From contig CANQTM010000012.1 of assembly GCA_947626825.1 (NCBI GenBank), positions 1-42,664 on the forward strand: DNA of 42,664 bases, in the 5' to 3' direction. Shown piece after piece: positions 33,755-40,681 of this stretch. The DNA comes from an uncultured Bacilli bacterium (GTDB taxonomy: Bacteria; Bacillota_I; Bacilli_A; RFN20; CAG-631). Within the stretch, counting starts at the first letter, position 1. Each line of letters begins with the position of its first letter. The notes under the pieces are model-generated. The model was given only the letters and a program-made list of their open reading frames with translations. It searched no databases and had not been told where the DNA came from. The position numbers were made by a program, and so were the translations under genes.

Positions 33755-34349
33755 TTTGCAATATATTTTTAGAAAAATCAAAAAAAGTGATGATTTAAAT
33801 CGAATTATGGAATTAATCATCAAAGCTGATCCTTATACTTATATTGGTTTATTTGGTAGCAAAGAAAATGCTTATAAAATTTTACCCTTTTTAATTAGTG
33901 ATAGTTCATCAATTTTTTATCGTGAAAACTATTATTGTTGTGAATATAATCGTGAAATCATTGGTATATGTTCTTTATTTTTACATGAGGTTCAATGGAA
34001 TAAACTTGTTTTATTAAAAGCTTTTGCCTTAGCTAACGTTGATTTTCCTGACACATTTACTCAAGCATATGATTCTTTTTCAAGAGAATTTAATGAAGAA
34101 TTCAATGTTGGTGCTACCACATGCCAAGTTAGTGTCAAAGAAGAATTTAGAAATAAAGGAGTGGCCACATTTATTTTAGAAAACATTTTTAAAATGTATG
34201 AGGCACCAATTCAACTTTATGTAAATGAAAATAATAAAGTAGCTATTAAACTATATGAAAAATTTGGCTTTAAAATAATTGGTGAATATGAAGATTATGC
34301 TGGGTTAAATCAACCAACAATAAAAGTTTATAAAATGTATAAAGGTTAA
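33732..34349 (+). CDS. GNAT-family N-acetyltransferase, last gene of the island operon
   Basis: A 205-residue protein with the GNAT fold: central strand REIIGICSLFLHEVQW, the acetyl-CoA loop in VSVKEEFRNKGVATFILENI (pattern R/Q-x-x-G-x-A), and the closing YVNENNKVAIKLYEKFGF followed by YKMYKG. It overlaps the 795-aa gene by 23 bp and ends at the operon terminator, so it is cotranscribed. Its substrate is unknown; it may be part of the system (protein or small-molecule acetylation) or a passenger. Confidence 0.85.
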   Translation: MTQIKKNNLQYIFRKIKKSDDLNRIMELIIKADPYTYIGLFGSKENAYKILPFLISDSSSIFYRENYYCCEYNREIIGICSLFLHEVQWNKLVLLKAFALANVDFPDTFTQAYDSFSREFNEEFNVGATTCQVSVKEEFRNKGVATFILENIFKMYEAPIQLYVNENNKVAIKLYEKFGFKIIGEYEDYAGLNQPTIKVYKMYKG

Positions 34350-34378
34350 ACAGAGGTGAATTTCTTCTGTTTTTTTTA
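34349..34378 (+). terminator. Terminator of the TIR-led operon
   Basis: AACAGAGG (34349-34356) pairs with CTTCTGTT (34364-34371), 8 bp with one G-U and a 7-nt loop, followed by a T run. Confidence 0.78.
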
Positions 34379-34379
34379 A

Positions 34380-34410
34380 CAAAAAAACGTAGAAAATTAC
34401 TTTCTACGTT
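34380..34410 (-). terminator. Terminator of the mscS gene
   Basis: AACGTAGAAA (34386-34395) and TTTCTACGTT (34401-34410) form a perfect 10-bp stem with a 5-nt loop; on the minus strand it is followed by T7. It stands back to back with the island operon terminator. Confidence 0.88.
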
Positions 34411-34424
34411 AATAAATGTTTTTT

Positions 34425-35291
34425 TTATTTTGTTGTAATATTGTAATGAGTGATAGGAACAATGACATTATTTTCATCAAATTTAGCTTTAATGTTATTG
34501 ATTAAATCAAAATAAACATCCCAATATTTACCATTATCACACCATGCTCTAACAGCTAAAGTAGTACCTTTTTCATCACATTTTAAGACTTTAACAAAAG
34601 GAGCTGGATCTTGATCAACATTACCATAACTATTGATAACAGAATTAATTAGATTAATAACATCGTTGGTATTATTTTCATATGAAATAAGAAATTCCAA
34701 ATCAACTCTTCTTTTATTTTTCATTGATAAGTTAGTAATGTTTCCATTTGCTAATGCTCCATTTGGTATCATAACAACTTTATTATCAAAAGAAACAAGA
34801 TAAGTATAGAATAACTTAATATCTTCAACATATCCTTCTTGACCTTGGCATACAATATAATCGCCTAATTTAAATGGACGCATTACAATGATAATAAACC
34901 AACCTGCAATATTTGCCAATGAACCTTGTAAAGCAAGACCAATTGCAACAGCAAGAGAAGCAATGATAGAGCCAATTCCTGCAGTGTCAATTCCAACATA
35001 TCCTAAAAATAATATAAAGACTACAACTTTAGAAATTTTTCGAATACATTGATATACAACATTAGTAATTGTGGCATCACGATTCTTTTTAAGCATGCCC
35101 TTTCTAACTTTATTGGCAATAAAATTAATTATTTTAAAAATAATAAATAAGGCAACTAAGCCAATTAATAATTTTAAGCCACTTGTTTGACACCAATCAA
35201 TAATTTTATTTACAAAATCTTGAAGTGTTGGTGTTTGTGAAGTAGTTGTTGTGGCATCAGTTGTTTCTTCAGCTAAAAATAAAAATTTCAT
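34425..35291 (-). CDS. mscS: Small-conductance mechanosensitive channel, MscS family
   Basis: A 288-residue protein with three membrane helices (about 37-60, 83-105, 112-140). The pore helix carries AVAIGLALQGSLANIAGWF, followed by the MscS middle beta domain (MRPFKLGDYIVCQGQEGYVEDI, MIPNGALANGNITN) and a C-terminal alpha/beta domain. It opens under membrane tension to release solutes. The 30 residues before helix 1 are Thr-rich. The ATG at 35291 has no ribosome site nearby; a perfect AGGAGGA is 38 bp further upstream, and an in-frame TAA excludes an extended start. Confidence 0.92.
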   Translation of the reverse strand: MKFLFLAEETTDATTTTSQTPTLQDFVNKIIDWCQTSGLKLLIGLVALFIIFKIINFIANKVRKGMLKKNRDATITNVVYQCIRKISKVVVFILFLGYVGIDTAGIGSIIASLAVAIGLALQGSLANIAGWFIIIVMRPFKLGDYIVCQGQEGYVEDIKLFYTYLVSFDNKVVMIPNGALANGNITNLSMKNKRRVDLEFLISYENNTNDVINLINSVINSYGNVDQDPAPFVKVLKCDEKGTTLAVRAWCDNGKYWDVYFDLINNIKAKFDENNVIVPITHYNITTK

Positions 35292-35328
35292 ATTGTTTAA
35301 TATTAATATTTATATAATAAATATTCTT

Positions 35329-35335
35329 CCTCCTA
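35329..35335 (-). promoter_or_regulatory. Misplaced Shine-Dalgarno AGGAGGA upstream of mscS
   Basis: On the minus strand a consensus AGGAGGA lies about 38 nt before the mscS ATG with no ATG, GTG or TTG in frame between it and the gene. It may serve a standby site or a non-standard start. Confidence 0.4.
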
Positions 35336-35409
35336 GTAAATATTATATATTTTCACAATAGAATAGTAAATTAAATTTTTATAAAATATATTAGCAATTG
35401 TATTATAAT

Positions 35410-35438
35410 TTACTAAAAATTATATAGCATGATATAAT
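35410..35438 (+). promoter_or_regulatory. Promoter of the ytqB-rdgB pair
   Basis: TTTACT (35410-35415) and TATAAT (35433-35438) are 17 bp apart, with an extended -10 TG-A before the TATAAT. The leader is very short. Confidence 0.7.
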
Positions 35439-35457
35439 ACTTTTGGTGATTAAAAAT

Positions 35458-36003
35458 ATGGAAAAAATTTTATCATATGCTCATAAATTATTAGAAAACA
35501 AAATAACTAAAGAAAGTATATGCGTTGATATGACTATAGGAAATGGTCATGATACATTATTTTTATGTAAACATAGTAAATTTGTTTATGGTTTTGACAT
35601 TCAAGATGTGGCTATAAATCAAACAAAATTATTACTTGAAAATAATCAAATAAACAATTTTCAACTTATTAATGATAATTTTTGTAACATAAATAATTAT
35701 ATAAATAATAAAGTTGATGCATTTATTTATAATTTAGGATATTTACCAAATGGCAATAAAGATATTACAACTTTAGCAAAAGATACATTAAAATCATTAA
35801 AAAAATCTTTAAAATTATTAAATAATAATGGCATAATTGTAATTGTTATTTATACAGGTCATAGTGAAGGCAAAATTGAAAATCAAAAACTACAACATTT
35901 TGCCAAAAAACTAGATCAAAAAGAATATGATGTCATTACATATAAATTTATTAATCAAATAAATAATCCACCATATGTATTGGCAATAGAAAGAAGGAAA
36001 TAA
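35458..36003 (+). CDS. mnmM: tRNA wobble-uridine methyltransferase MnmM (YtqB)
   Basis: I prefer the ATG at 35458 (181 residues), with GGTGAT just upstream; a GTG at 35443 is possible but would use that same site. It is a class I SAM methyltransferase: CVDMTIGNGHDTLFL is motif I (about 23-37), VYGFDIQ motif II, AFIYNLGYLPNGNKD motif IV, and NNPPYVLAIERR ends the fold. These match the YtqB family of Gram-positives, identified as the MnmM enzyme making mnm5s2U34 in tRNA. rdgB starts 1 bp after the stop. Confidence 0.82.
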   Translation: MEKILSYAHKLLENKITKESICVDMTIGNGHDTLFLCKHSKFVYGFDIQDVAINQTKLLLENNQINNFQLINDNFCNINNYINNKVDAFIYNLGYLPNGNKDITTLAKDTLKSLKKSLKLLNNNGIIVIVIYTGHSEGKIENQKLQHFAKKLDQKEYDVITYKFINQINNPPYVLAIERRK

Positions 36004-36004
36004 T

Positions 36005-36583
36005 GTGAAAATAGTTTTAGCTACTAATAATGCTCATAAAGTTAGTGAATATAAAGATATTTTAAAAGAATTTGATATACAAGTATTAACATTAAATGAT
36101 TTAAATATTAATTGTAATCCATTAGAAAATGGTCAAACATTTAAAGAAAATTCTTTAATAAAGGCCAAAGAAATAGCTAAATTTACTGATTTAACTATTT
36201 TAAGTGATGATTCAGGATTAACAATAAATTCATTACCTGATATTTTAGGCGTTTATTCTTCAAGATTTTTAGATGGCAAAAGTTATTATGAAAAATGTCA
36301 AGAAATCATTAAACTTTTAGAAAATAAACCAAGGGATGCTTTTTTTAGTTGTGTTATAACATTATATAATTTTAAAGGCAATATTTATCAATTTGAAGGA
36401 CAATGCTTTGGAAATATAGCAAATAAATACCAAGGAGAAAATGGTTTTGGTTATGATCCAATATTTATTCCAAATGGCTATAAACAAACATTTGCTATGT
36501 TAAGTAGTAAACAAAAAAGTGAAATTTCACATAGAGGAATTGCTTGTAAAAAATTAATTAATTTTCTTAAAGAAAATTGTTAA
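36005..36583 (+). CDS. rdgB: dITP/XTP pyrophosphatase (RdgB/HAM1)
   Basis: A 192-residue house-cleaning nucleotide hydrolase. It has the N-terminal LATNNAHKVSEY, the catalytic loop LSDDSGLTINSLPDILGVYS (about 71-90), GENGFGYDPIFIP (about 150-162) and SHRG (about 178). It removes ITP, dITP and XTP from the pool. The start is GTG at 36005, chosen because AAGGAA lies just upstream and the family begins at this point. Confidence 0.94.
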   Translation: MKIVLATNNAHKVSEYKDILKEFDIQVLTLNDLNINCNPLENGQTFKENSLIKAKEIAKFTDLTILSDDSGLTINSLPDILGVYSSRFLDGKSYYEKCQEIIKLLENKPRDAFFSCVITLYNFKGNIYQFEGQCFGNIANKYQGENGFGYDPIFIPNGYKQTFAMLSSKQKSEISHRGIACKKLINFLKENC

Positions 36584-36608
36584 CTTTTTTAAATTGCTAG
36601 TTTATAAT
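36580..36608 (+). promoter_or_regulatory. Promoter of the mgtE leader
   Basis: TTAACT (36580-36585, overlapping the rdgB stop) and TATAAT (36603-36608) are 17 bp apart. Transcription would start about 36615, about 135 nt before the mgtE ATG. Confidence 0.65.
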
Positions 36609-36633
36609 AAAGACAAAGGAGATGATTGATTTT

Positions 36634-36708
36634 ATGGATATGTCAATACCACTCTATTATATAAAAATCACTAAACGTAGTAATGATATGTTCATTGAAA
36701 TCAATTAA
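36634..36708 (+). CDS. 24-codon leader peptide upstream of mgtE
   Basis: A short ORF starting MDMSIPLYYI and ending with TAA at 36706-36708, with a good ribosome site (AAAGGAGA, 36615-36622). It is too short to be a usual protein and lies between the promoter and mgtE. Codons 14-17 (Lys-Arg-Ser-Asn) contain ACGTAGTAA, which can pair with the 5' arm of the hairpin that traps the mgtE start. A regulatory leader peptide is inferred. It does not look like MgtL of enterobacteria. Confidence 0.5.
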   Translation: MDMSIPLYYIKITKRSNDMFIEIN

Positions 36709-36750
36709 CATATTTTTTGCTACGTAATATTAAAAGGAGAAGCGTAGCAA
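36675..36750 (+). promoter_or_regulatory. Two mutually exclusive RNA helices controlling the mgtE start
   Basis: TTGCTACG (36717-36724) can pair with CGTAGCAA (36743-36750), an 8-bp helix that puts the Shine-Dalgarno AAAAGGAG (36732-36739) in its loop and the A of the start codon in its stem. The same 5' arm, as TTGCTACGT (36717-36725), can instead pair with ACGTAGTAA (36675-36683) inside the leader ORF, 9 bp with one G-U. The two forms exclude each other, the layout of a translational switch. No M-box consensus is seen. Confidence 0.6.
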
Positions 36751-38102
36751 TGGAAAACTATGAAATAAAAGATTTAATAATTAATAAAAAATCACGTGAA
36801 TTTCGAAATGCTATTGAAGATTTAGAATATGTTGATATCGCTTTAATAATTGAAGATCTAGATGATGAATATCAAGTGTTAGCTTTTAGGATGTTACCTA
36901 AAAATTGTGCATCCGATGTTTTTGCATATTTACCACTTGAAACTCAAGAAAAAATTATTTCTAACATTACTGATAAAGAAATAAATAATATTATTGAAGA
37001 TTTATATGTTGATGATGCAGTTGATTTACTTGATGAACTTCCTGCAAATGTTGTATCAAAAATATTATCTAATGCTAAACCTGAAACAAGAAGTTTATTA
37101 AATCAATTTCTAAAATATGCTGAAGATAGTGCTGGTTCAGTAATGACTTGTGAATATATTTCAATTAAAAAAGAATATACTGTTGAACAAGCTATTAAAA
37201 AAATTCGTCGTACAGGAACTGATAAAGAAGGAATTTATACTTGTTATGTTATTGATGCATCTCGTCACTTAGAAGGTGTTATTTCTTTAAAAACTTTATT
37301 ATTATCTGAAGATGATCAAATTGTTTCTGATTTAATGGATACAAATTTTATATGTTGTAATACCACTGATGAAAGAGAAAGCGTTACAAAATTATTACAA
37401 AAATATGATTTACTTGCTTTACCAGTAGTTGATAATGAAAAACGTTTAGTTGGTATTATTACAATTGATGATGCCGTTGATGTTATTCAAGAAGAAGCAG
37501 AAGAAGACTTTGAAAAGATGGCTGCAATGTTACCTTCTAATAAACCATATTTAGATATGAATGTGTTTACATTATTTAAAAATCGTATTTTCTGGTTACT
37601 AATCTTAATGATAACTGGAATGATTACAGGAGCAATTTTAGAAAAATTTGAAGCGGCAATTCAAACTTTACCTCTTTTGGTTTCATTTTTACCAATGCTT
37701 AATGATACAGGGGGAAATTGTGGTTCACAAGCAGCTACAATGTGTATTCGTGGTTTAACAACAGGTGAAGTTACACCAAAACAATGGCTTAAAGTATGGT
37801 GGAAAGAATTTCGAGTTTCAATTTTAATTTCTATTTCATTAGCATTATTTAATTTTGCAAGAATTATGATTTTTCAAAGAAGTATGGATGTAAATGATAG
37901 ATTAAAATATGCTTTAGTTGTTTGTTTAACTATGATTTTAACAATAATGTTAGCTAAGTCAATTGGTGCTTTATTACCATTATTTGCTAAAAAAATTCAT
38001 TTAGATCCTGCTGTATGTGCTGCACCAATGATTACTACAATTGTTGATTGTTGTACAATATTAATTTATTTTGGTATTGCTTGTAGTGTCTTTGCTATCT
38101 AA
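36750..38102 (+). CDS. mgtE: Magnesium transporter MgtE
   Basis: The start is ATG 36750 with AAAAGGAG at 36732-36739; an upstream in-frame TTG at 36717 lies in the hairpin. The 450-residue protein has the MgtE N domain (about 15-125, superhelical, with DDAVDLLDELP), two CBS domains (about 130-250, SAGSVMTCEYISI and GIITIDDAVDVI) that bind Mg2+ and gate the pore, and five membrane helices (about 280-450) with PLLVSFLPMLNDTGGNCGSQ, the conserved pore segment. It imports Mg2+. Translation is probably controlled by the leader described above. Confidence 0.95.
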   Translation: MENYEIKDLIINKKSREFRNAIEDLEYVDIALIIEDLDDEYQVLAFRMLPKNCASDVFAYLPLETQEKIISNITDKEINNIIEDLYVDDAVDLLDELPANVVSKILSNAKPETRSLLNQFLKYAEDSAGSVMTCEYISIKKEYTVEQAIKKIRRTGTDKEGIYTCYVIDASRHLEGVISLKTLLLSEDDQIVSDLMDTNFICCNTTDERESVTKLLQKYDLLALPVVDNEKRLVGIITIDDAVDVIQEEAEEDFEKMAAMLPSNKPYLDMNVFTLFKNRIFWLLILMITGMITGAILEKFEAAIQTLPLLVSFLPMLNDTGGNCGSQAATMCIRGLTTGEVTPKQWLKVWWKEFRVSILISISLALFNFARIMIFQRSMDVNDRLKYALVVCLTMILTIMLAKSIGALLPLFAKKIHLDPAVCAAPMITTIVDCCTILIYFGIACSVFAI

Positions 38103-38139
38103 AATAGGCTAATTCATTATTTAACATTATTTTGCATAT

Positions 38140-38145
38140 TATAAT
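38140..38145 (+). promoter_or_regulatory. -10 of the ylbD-ylbE-ylbF-rsmD run
   Basis: A perfect TATAAT 14 bp before the ATG region, with ribosome site AGGTGGG at 38148-38154. It is unusually near the start, so the leader would be very short. No clear -35. Confidence 0.4.
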
Positions 38146-38159
38146 CTAGGTGGGATTAT

Positions 38160-38549
38160 ATGGATAAACTTGATGAATTTAAATCTTTTATAAAAGATAA
38201 ACCATATTTAGCAAATAAAGTTAAAGATGGAACATTTACTTGGCAAACATTATATGAAACTTATGATATGTTTGGGCCAACACATGAATTTTTTAAAGAT
38301 GAAAATGCTTCTAGCAATGAAACAAAAAATGAAGAAAATAATGAAGACACTAGAGCATCAATACCAGGAAGTGATACTGTAGGTCGATTTTTCAAACAAT
38401 TACAAAAAATAGATACAAAAAAAATTAGTGATGGTTTAGAAAATGTCAAAAAGATTGTTGGACTTATTGATGAATTTAGACCAAATGTAACAAGTAGTAG
38501 TAAATTGGCCACAAGTAGAATCAAGCCATTTAGAAAATATAATGATTAA
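38160..38549 (+). CDS. ylbD: YlbD-like putative spore coat protein
   Basis: A 129-residue hydrophilic protein. The first ~45 residues (LDEFKSFIKDKPYLANKVKDGTF-like stretch with WQTLYETYDMFGP) resemble the start of YlbD, a Firmicutes protein annotated as a coat protein. The middle (about 45-70) is an acidic Asn/Glu linker. The end (about 75-129) is an amphipathic helix pair. Its place directly before YlbE- and YlbF-like genes and rsmD repeats the Bacillus ylbD-ylbE-ylbF-ylbG-rsmD order. The function is not established even in Bacillus. Confidence 0.7.
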   Translation: MDKLDEFKSFIKDKPYLANKVKDGTFTWQTLYETYDMFGPTHEFFKDENASSNETKNEENNEDTRASIPGSDTVGRFFKQLQKIDTKKISDGLENVKKIVGLIDEFRPNVTSSSKLATSRIKPFRKYND

Positions 38550-38551
38550 AT

Positions 38552-38767
38552 ATGAGAAGTGAAATAATTGTTCAATTAAATAATGATGAAGATTATTACT
38601 ATTATTTAAGAGAAAATCCATTATGGCATAAAATCTTAGCTATTTATCCAGAAAGATTTAAAGATTTTTTAGATGATTATAAAGTTGGTCGAAAAAAAAG
38701 AGCCATTGATAAAATTGATGATATAAATGCTATGTTAAATTTAGCTGAAACATTTTTGAAAAAGTAG
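38552..38767 (+). CDS. ylbE: YlbE-like small protein
   Basis: A 71-residue protein, 2 bp after ylbD. It keeps the YlbE pattern: LRENPLWHKILAIYPERF compares with the REQPYWYRKLSRNP of YlbE. Length is close to the family's ~79. Function unknown. Identity rests on this motif and on the neighbours. Confidence 0.7.
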   Translation: MRSEIIVQLNNDEDYYYYLRENPLWHKILAIYPERFKDFLDDYKVGRKKRAIDKIDDINAMLNLAETFLKK

Positions 38768-38774
38768 GTAAAAT

Positions 38775-39119
38775 ATGGAAAAAATATATAATTTAGCTTA
38801 TAAATTGCATGATGATTTGCAAAATAGTTTAGAATATCAAATTTTAAAAGAAAAAGAAAAACAAATGTTAAATGATAAAATTTGTGCTAATTTATTAAAG
38901 CAATATCAACAAATGCAAGAAATATATCAAAAAGATAGAAGTCAAGATAATTTAAAAAAATTACATCAAATAAAATTATCATTGGATGAAAACAAATTAG
39001 TTAAAGAATACCAATTATCTTATAAAAATTATCAAATTTTAATTGGTAAAATAACTGATATTGTTTTTGAAGACTTTAAAAGTGAATTATTAATTGATAA
39101 AATAATAAAGGCCAAATAA
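38775..39119 (+). CDS. ylbF: YlbF/YmcA (RicF/RicA) family protein
   Basis: A 114-residue all-helical protein, 7 bp after ylbE. The charged helices (LHDDLQNSLEYQILKEKEKQ, then NYQILIGKITDIVFEDF) fit the YlbF family. In Bacillus YlbF, YmcA and YaaT form the Y-complex, which affects RNA processing by RNase Y, and sporulation and competence. Its stop codon lies in the loop of a hairpin. Confidence 0.8.
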   Translation: MEKIYNLAYKLHDDLQNSLEYQILKEKEKQMLNDKICANLLKQYQQMQEIYQKDRSQDNLKKLHQIKLSLDENKLVKEYQLSYKNYQILIGKITDIVFEDFKSELLIDKIIKAK

Positions 39120-39129
39120 TTTGGCCTTT
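39107..39129 (+). terminator. Hairpin at the end of ylbF with the stop codon in its loop
   Basis: AAAGGCCAAA (39107-39116) and TTTGGCCTTT (39120-39129) form a perfect 10-bp stem; the 3-nt loop TAA is the ylbF stop. The T tract is only TTT then AGAAG, so it may be a weak terminator or an RNA-processing hairpin before rsmD. Confidence 0.5.
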
Positions 39130-39204
39130 AGAAGTATTAGGGGGGAAATAATTACCTCAATAATAGTGTTAACAATAAAAAAATTTTTAAACAGGAAAAA
39201 TAAT

Positions 39205-39744
39205 ATGAGAATTGTAGCAGGGAAATATAAAAGTCGAATAATCAAGGCACCAAATGGAAATAATACAAGGCCTAGCATGGATAAAACACGTGAGGCAATT
39301 TTTAATGTTATAAATTTTTATTTACCTAATGCTAATGTGTTAGATATTTTTTCTGGTAGTGGTGCTTTAGGAATAGAAGCTTTATCAAGGGGTGCAAAAA
39401 AAGTAACGTTTGTTGATAATAATTTCAAAGCCGTTTTAACTTTAAAAGAAAATCTAAAATCATTAAATATTTTTGAAAATGTGCAAATTTATCAAAATGA
39501 TTATAAAATAATTAATGATTTTAAAGAAAAATTTGATTTAGTTTTATTAGATCCACCATATGCTCTTGATTGTTTTGAAGATATTTTTAATATACTTATT
39601 AATAAAAATTTACTTAATGAAAATGCCTTAATTGTTTATGAATCTGATAAAAATCATTATTTAAAAGAAAACTATGAAGGCTTTGATTTAAAAATAAAAA
39701 ATTATGGTTTAGCATATGTTAGTTTTTTATACAAAAAATCATAA
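39205..39744 (+). CDS. rsmD: 16S rRNA m2G966 methyltransferase RsmD
   Basis: The start at 39205 (MRIVAGKYKSR, 179 residues) is set by the family's N terminus and by AGGAAA upstream; an upstream in-frame extension to 39121 is not homologous. Motifs: TRPSMDKTREAIFN (about 23-36), the SAM loop VLDIFSGSGALGIEALSRGA (about 47-66), and LVLLDPPYA (motif IV, DPPY). It methylates G966 of 16S rRNA. In Bacillus rsmD (ylbH) is followed by coaD and ylbI; here the convergent ylbJ follows and overlaps by 26 bp. Confidence 0.95.
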   Translation: MRIVAGKYKSRIIKAPNGNNTRPSMDKTREAIFNVINFYLPNANVLDIFSGSGALGIEALSRGAKKVTFVDNNFKAVLTLKENLKSLNIFENVQIYQNDYKIINDFKEKFDLVLLDPPYALDCFEDIFNILINKNLLNENALIVYESDKNHYLKENYEGFDLKIKNYGLAYVSFLYKKS

Positions 39745-40642
39745 TAAAGATAATACTTGAAATTAAGCAAAAAATTAATTTGTTTATAATTAGTTTTTTG
39801 AAATTAAATATTTTTAAATCTTTTAAATAATATAATGATTGAAAAATAATTGAAAATGATGAAAATGCCATAATGTTATTTAAAAGTAAATAATCTTTAA
39901 ATGTTTTATATGTTTTATTTAATATAGTAATTGCTGTACTTGAAAATTCAAACATTCCATTTATAAAATTAACAAAAAATTCGTTATTTATGTAATAAAT
40001 TATAGGAAAACTTATTAATCTAAAAAAGATAATACAAAACATAATGGAAAAAATTGAGTTTATTGAACTTTTCATGACTTTAAAATAAATATTTATAAAA
40101 TCATTATTAATAATAAATTTATATTTTTTTTGATAATTATCTAATTTGTATTTTTTAAATTTTGATGTAATAAATAAAATTATTATTGATGATAAATATA
40201 ATGAAATAGCAATAAATATAAAATTATAATCTAAACGAATTAAACATAAAATAAATGATATTGAAGGAAAAAATGTAACTTGTAATAATCTATTTGCTTC
40301 ATTTTCATTTATTTTATTTTCTTTAAGAAAATTATTAATCAATATTGCATTATATGGATAACCACCAAGTATTGATGCAATAATAATACAAACGCCATAT
40401 CCTGAAATTTTAAATATTTTACTTAATGGTTTAAATATTAATGCTAAATAATCAATACAATTTGTCAATAATATAAAATTAACAAAAATCATAAAAGGCA
40501 ATAAAGAAGGTAAAATTACTTTAAAAATATATTTTAATGTTTCAATTAAAACATTTGAACTTTGATTTGCAAATAAAAAAATTAATATAGTTAGACTAAA
40601 TAAAATAATATTAATGGTAATGTTAAATATAATTTTTTTCAT
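39719..40642 (-). CDS. ylbJ: Sporulation integral membrane protein YlbJ
   Basis: A 307-residue protein with about eight membrane helices and the nucleoside-gate pattern: FKVILPSLLPFMIFVNFILL (about 41-60) and IASILGGYPYNAILINNF (about 88-105), repeated more weakly in the second half (FSIMFCIIFFRLISFPIIYY). YlbJ of Bacillus is a sigma-E-dependent membrane protein needed for heat-resistant spores. Neighbours of the ylb cluster (rsmD, ylbF) support this. It is shorter than Bacillus YlbJ (about 400 residues). Confidence 0.8.
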   Translation of the reverse strand: MKKIIFNITINIILFSLTILIFLFANQSSNVLIETLKYIFKVILPSLLPFMIFVNFILLTNCIDYLALIFKPLSKIFKISGYGVCIIIASILGGYPYNAILINNFLKENKINENEANRLLQVTFFPSISFILCLIRLDYNFIFIAISLYLSSIIILFITSKFKKYKLDNYQKKYKFIINNDFINIYFKVMKSSINSIFSIMFCIIFFRLISFPIIYYINNEFFVNFINGMFEFSSTAITILNKTYKTFKDYLLLNNIMAFSSFSIIFQSLYYLKDLKIFNFKKLIINKLIFCLISSIIFIMIFCIKN

Positions 40643-40681
40643 ATTAATCTATATGAAAAATAAAATAAAAAAAGAATAAAA

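Noticed and set aside
24658-34349. Prophage or integrative element origin of the island
   Set aside because: No integrase, phage structural genes, relaxase or attachment repeats were seen; composition and codon use look like the neighbours. Accessory nature is inferred from gene content only.
36609-36749. M-box magnesium riboswitch upstream of mgtE
   Set aside because: The leader is short and lacks the conserved M-box blocks; the visible structure is a leader ORF with two competing helices.
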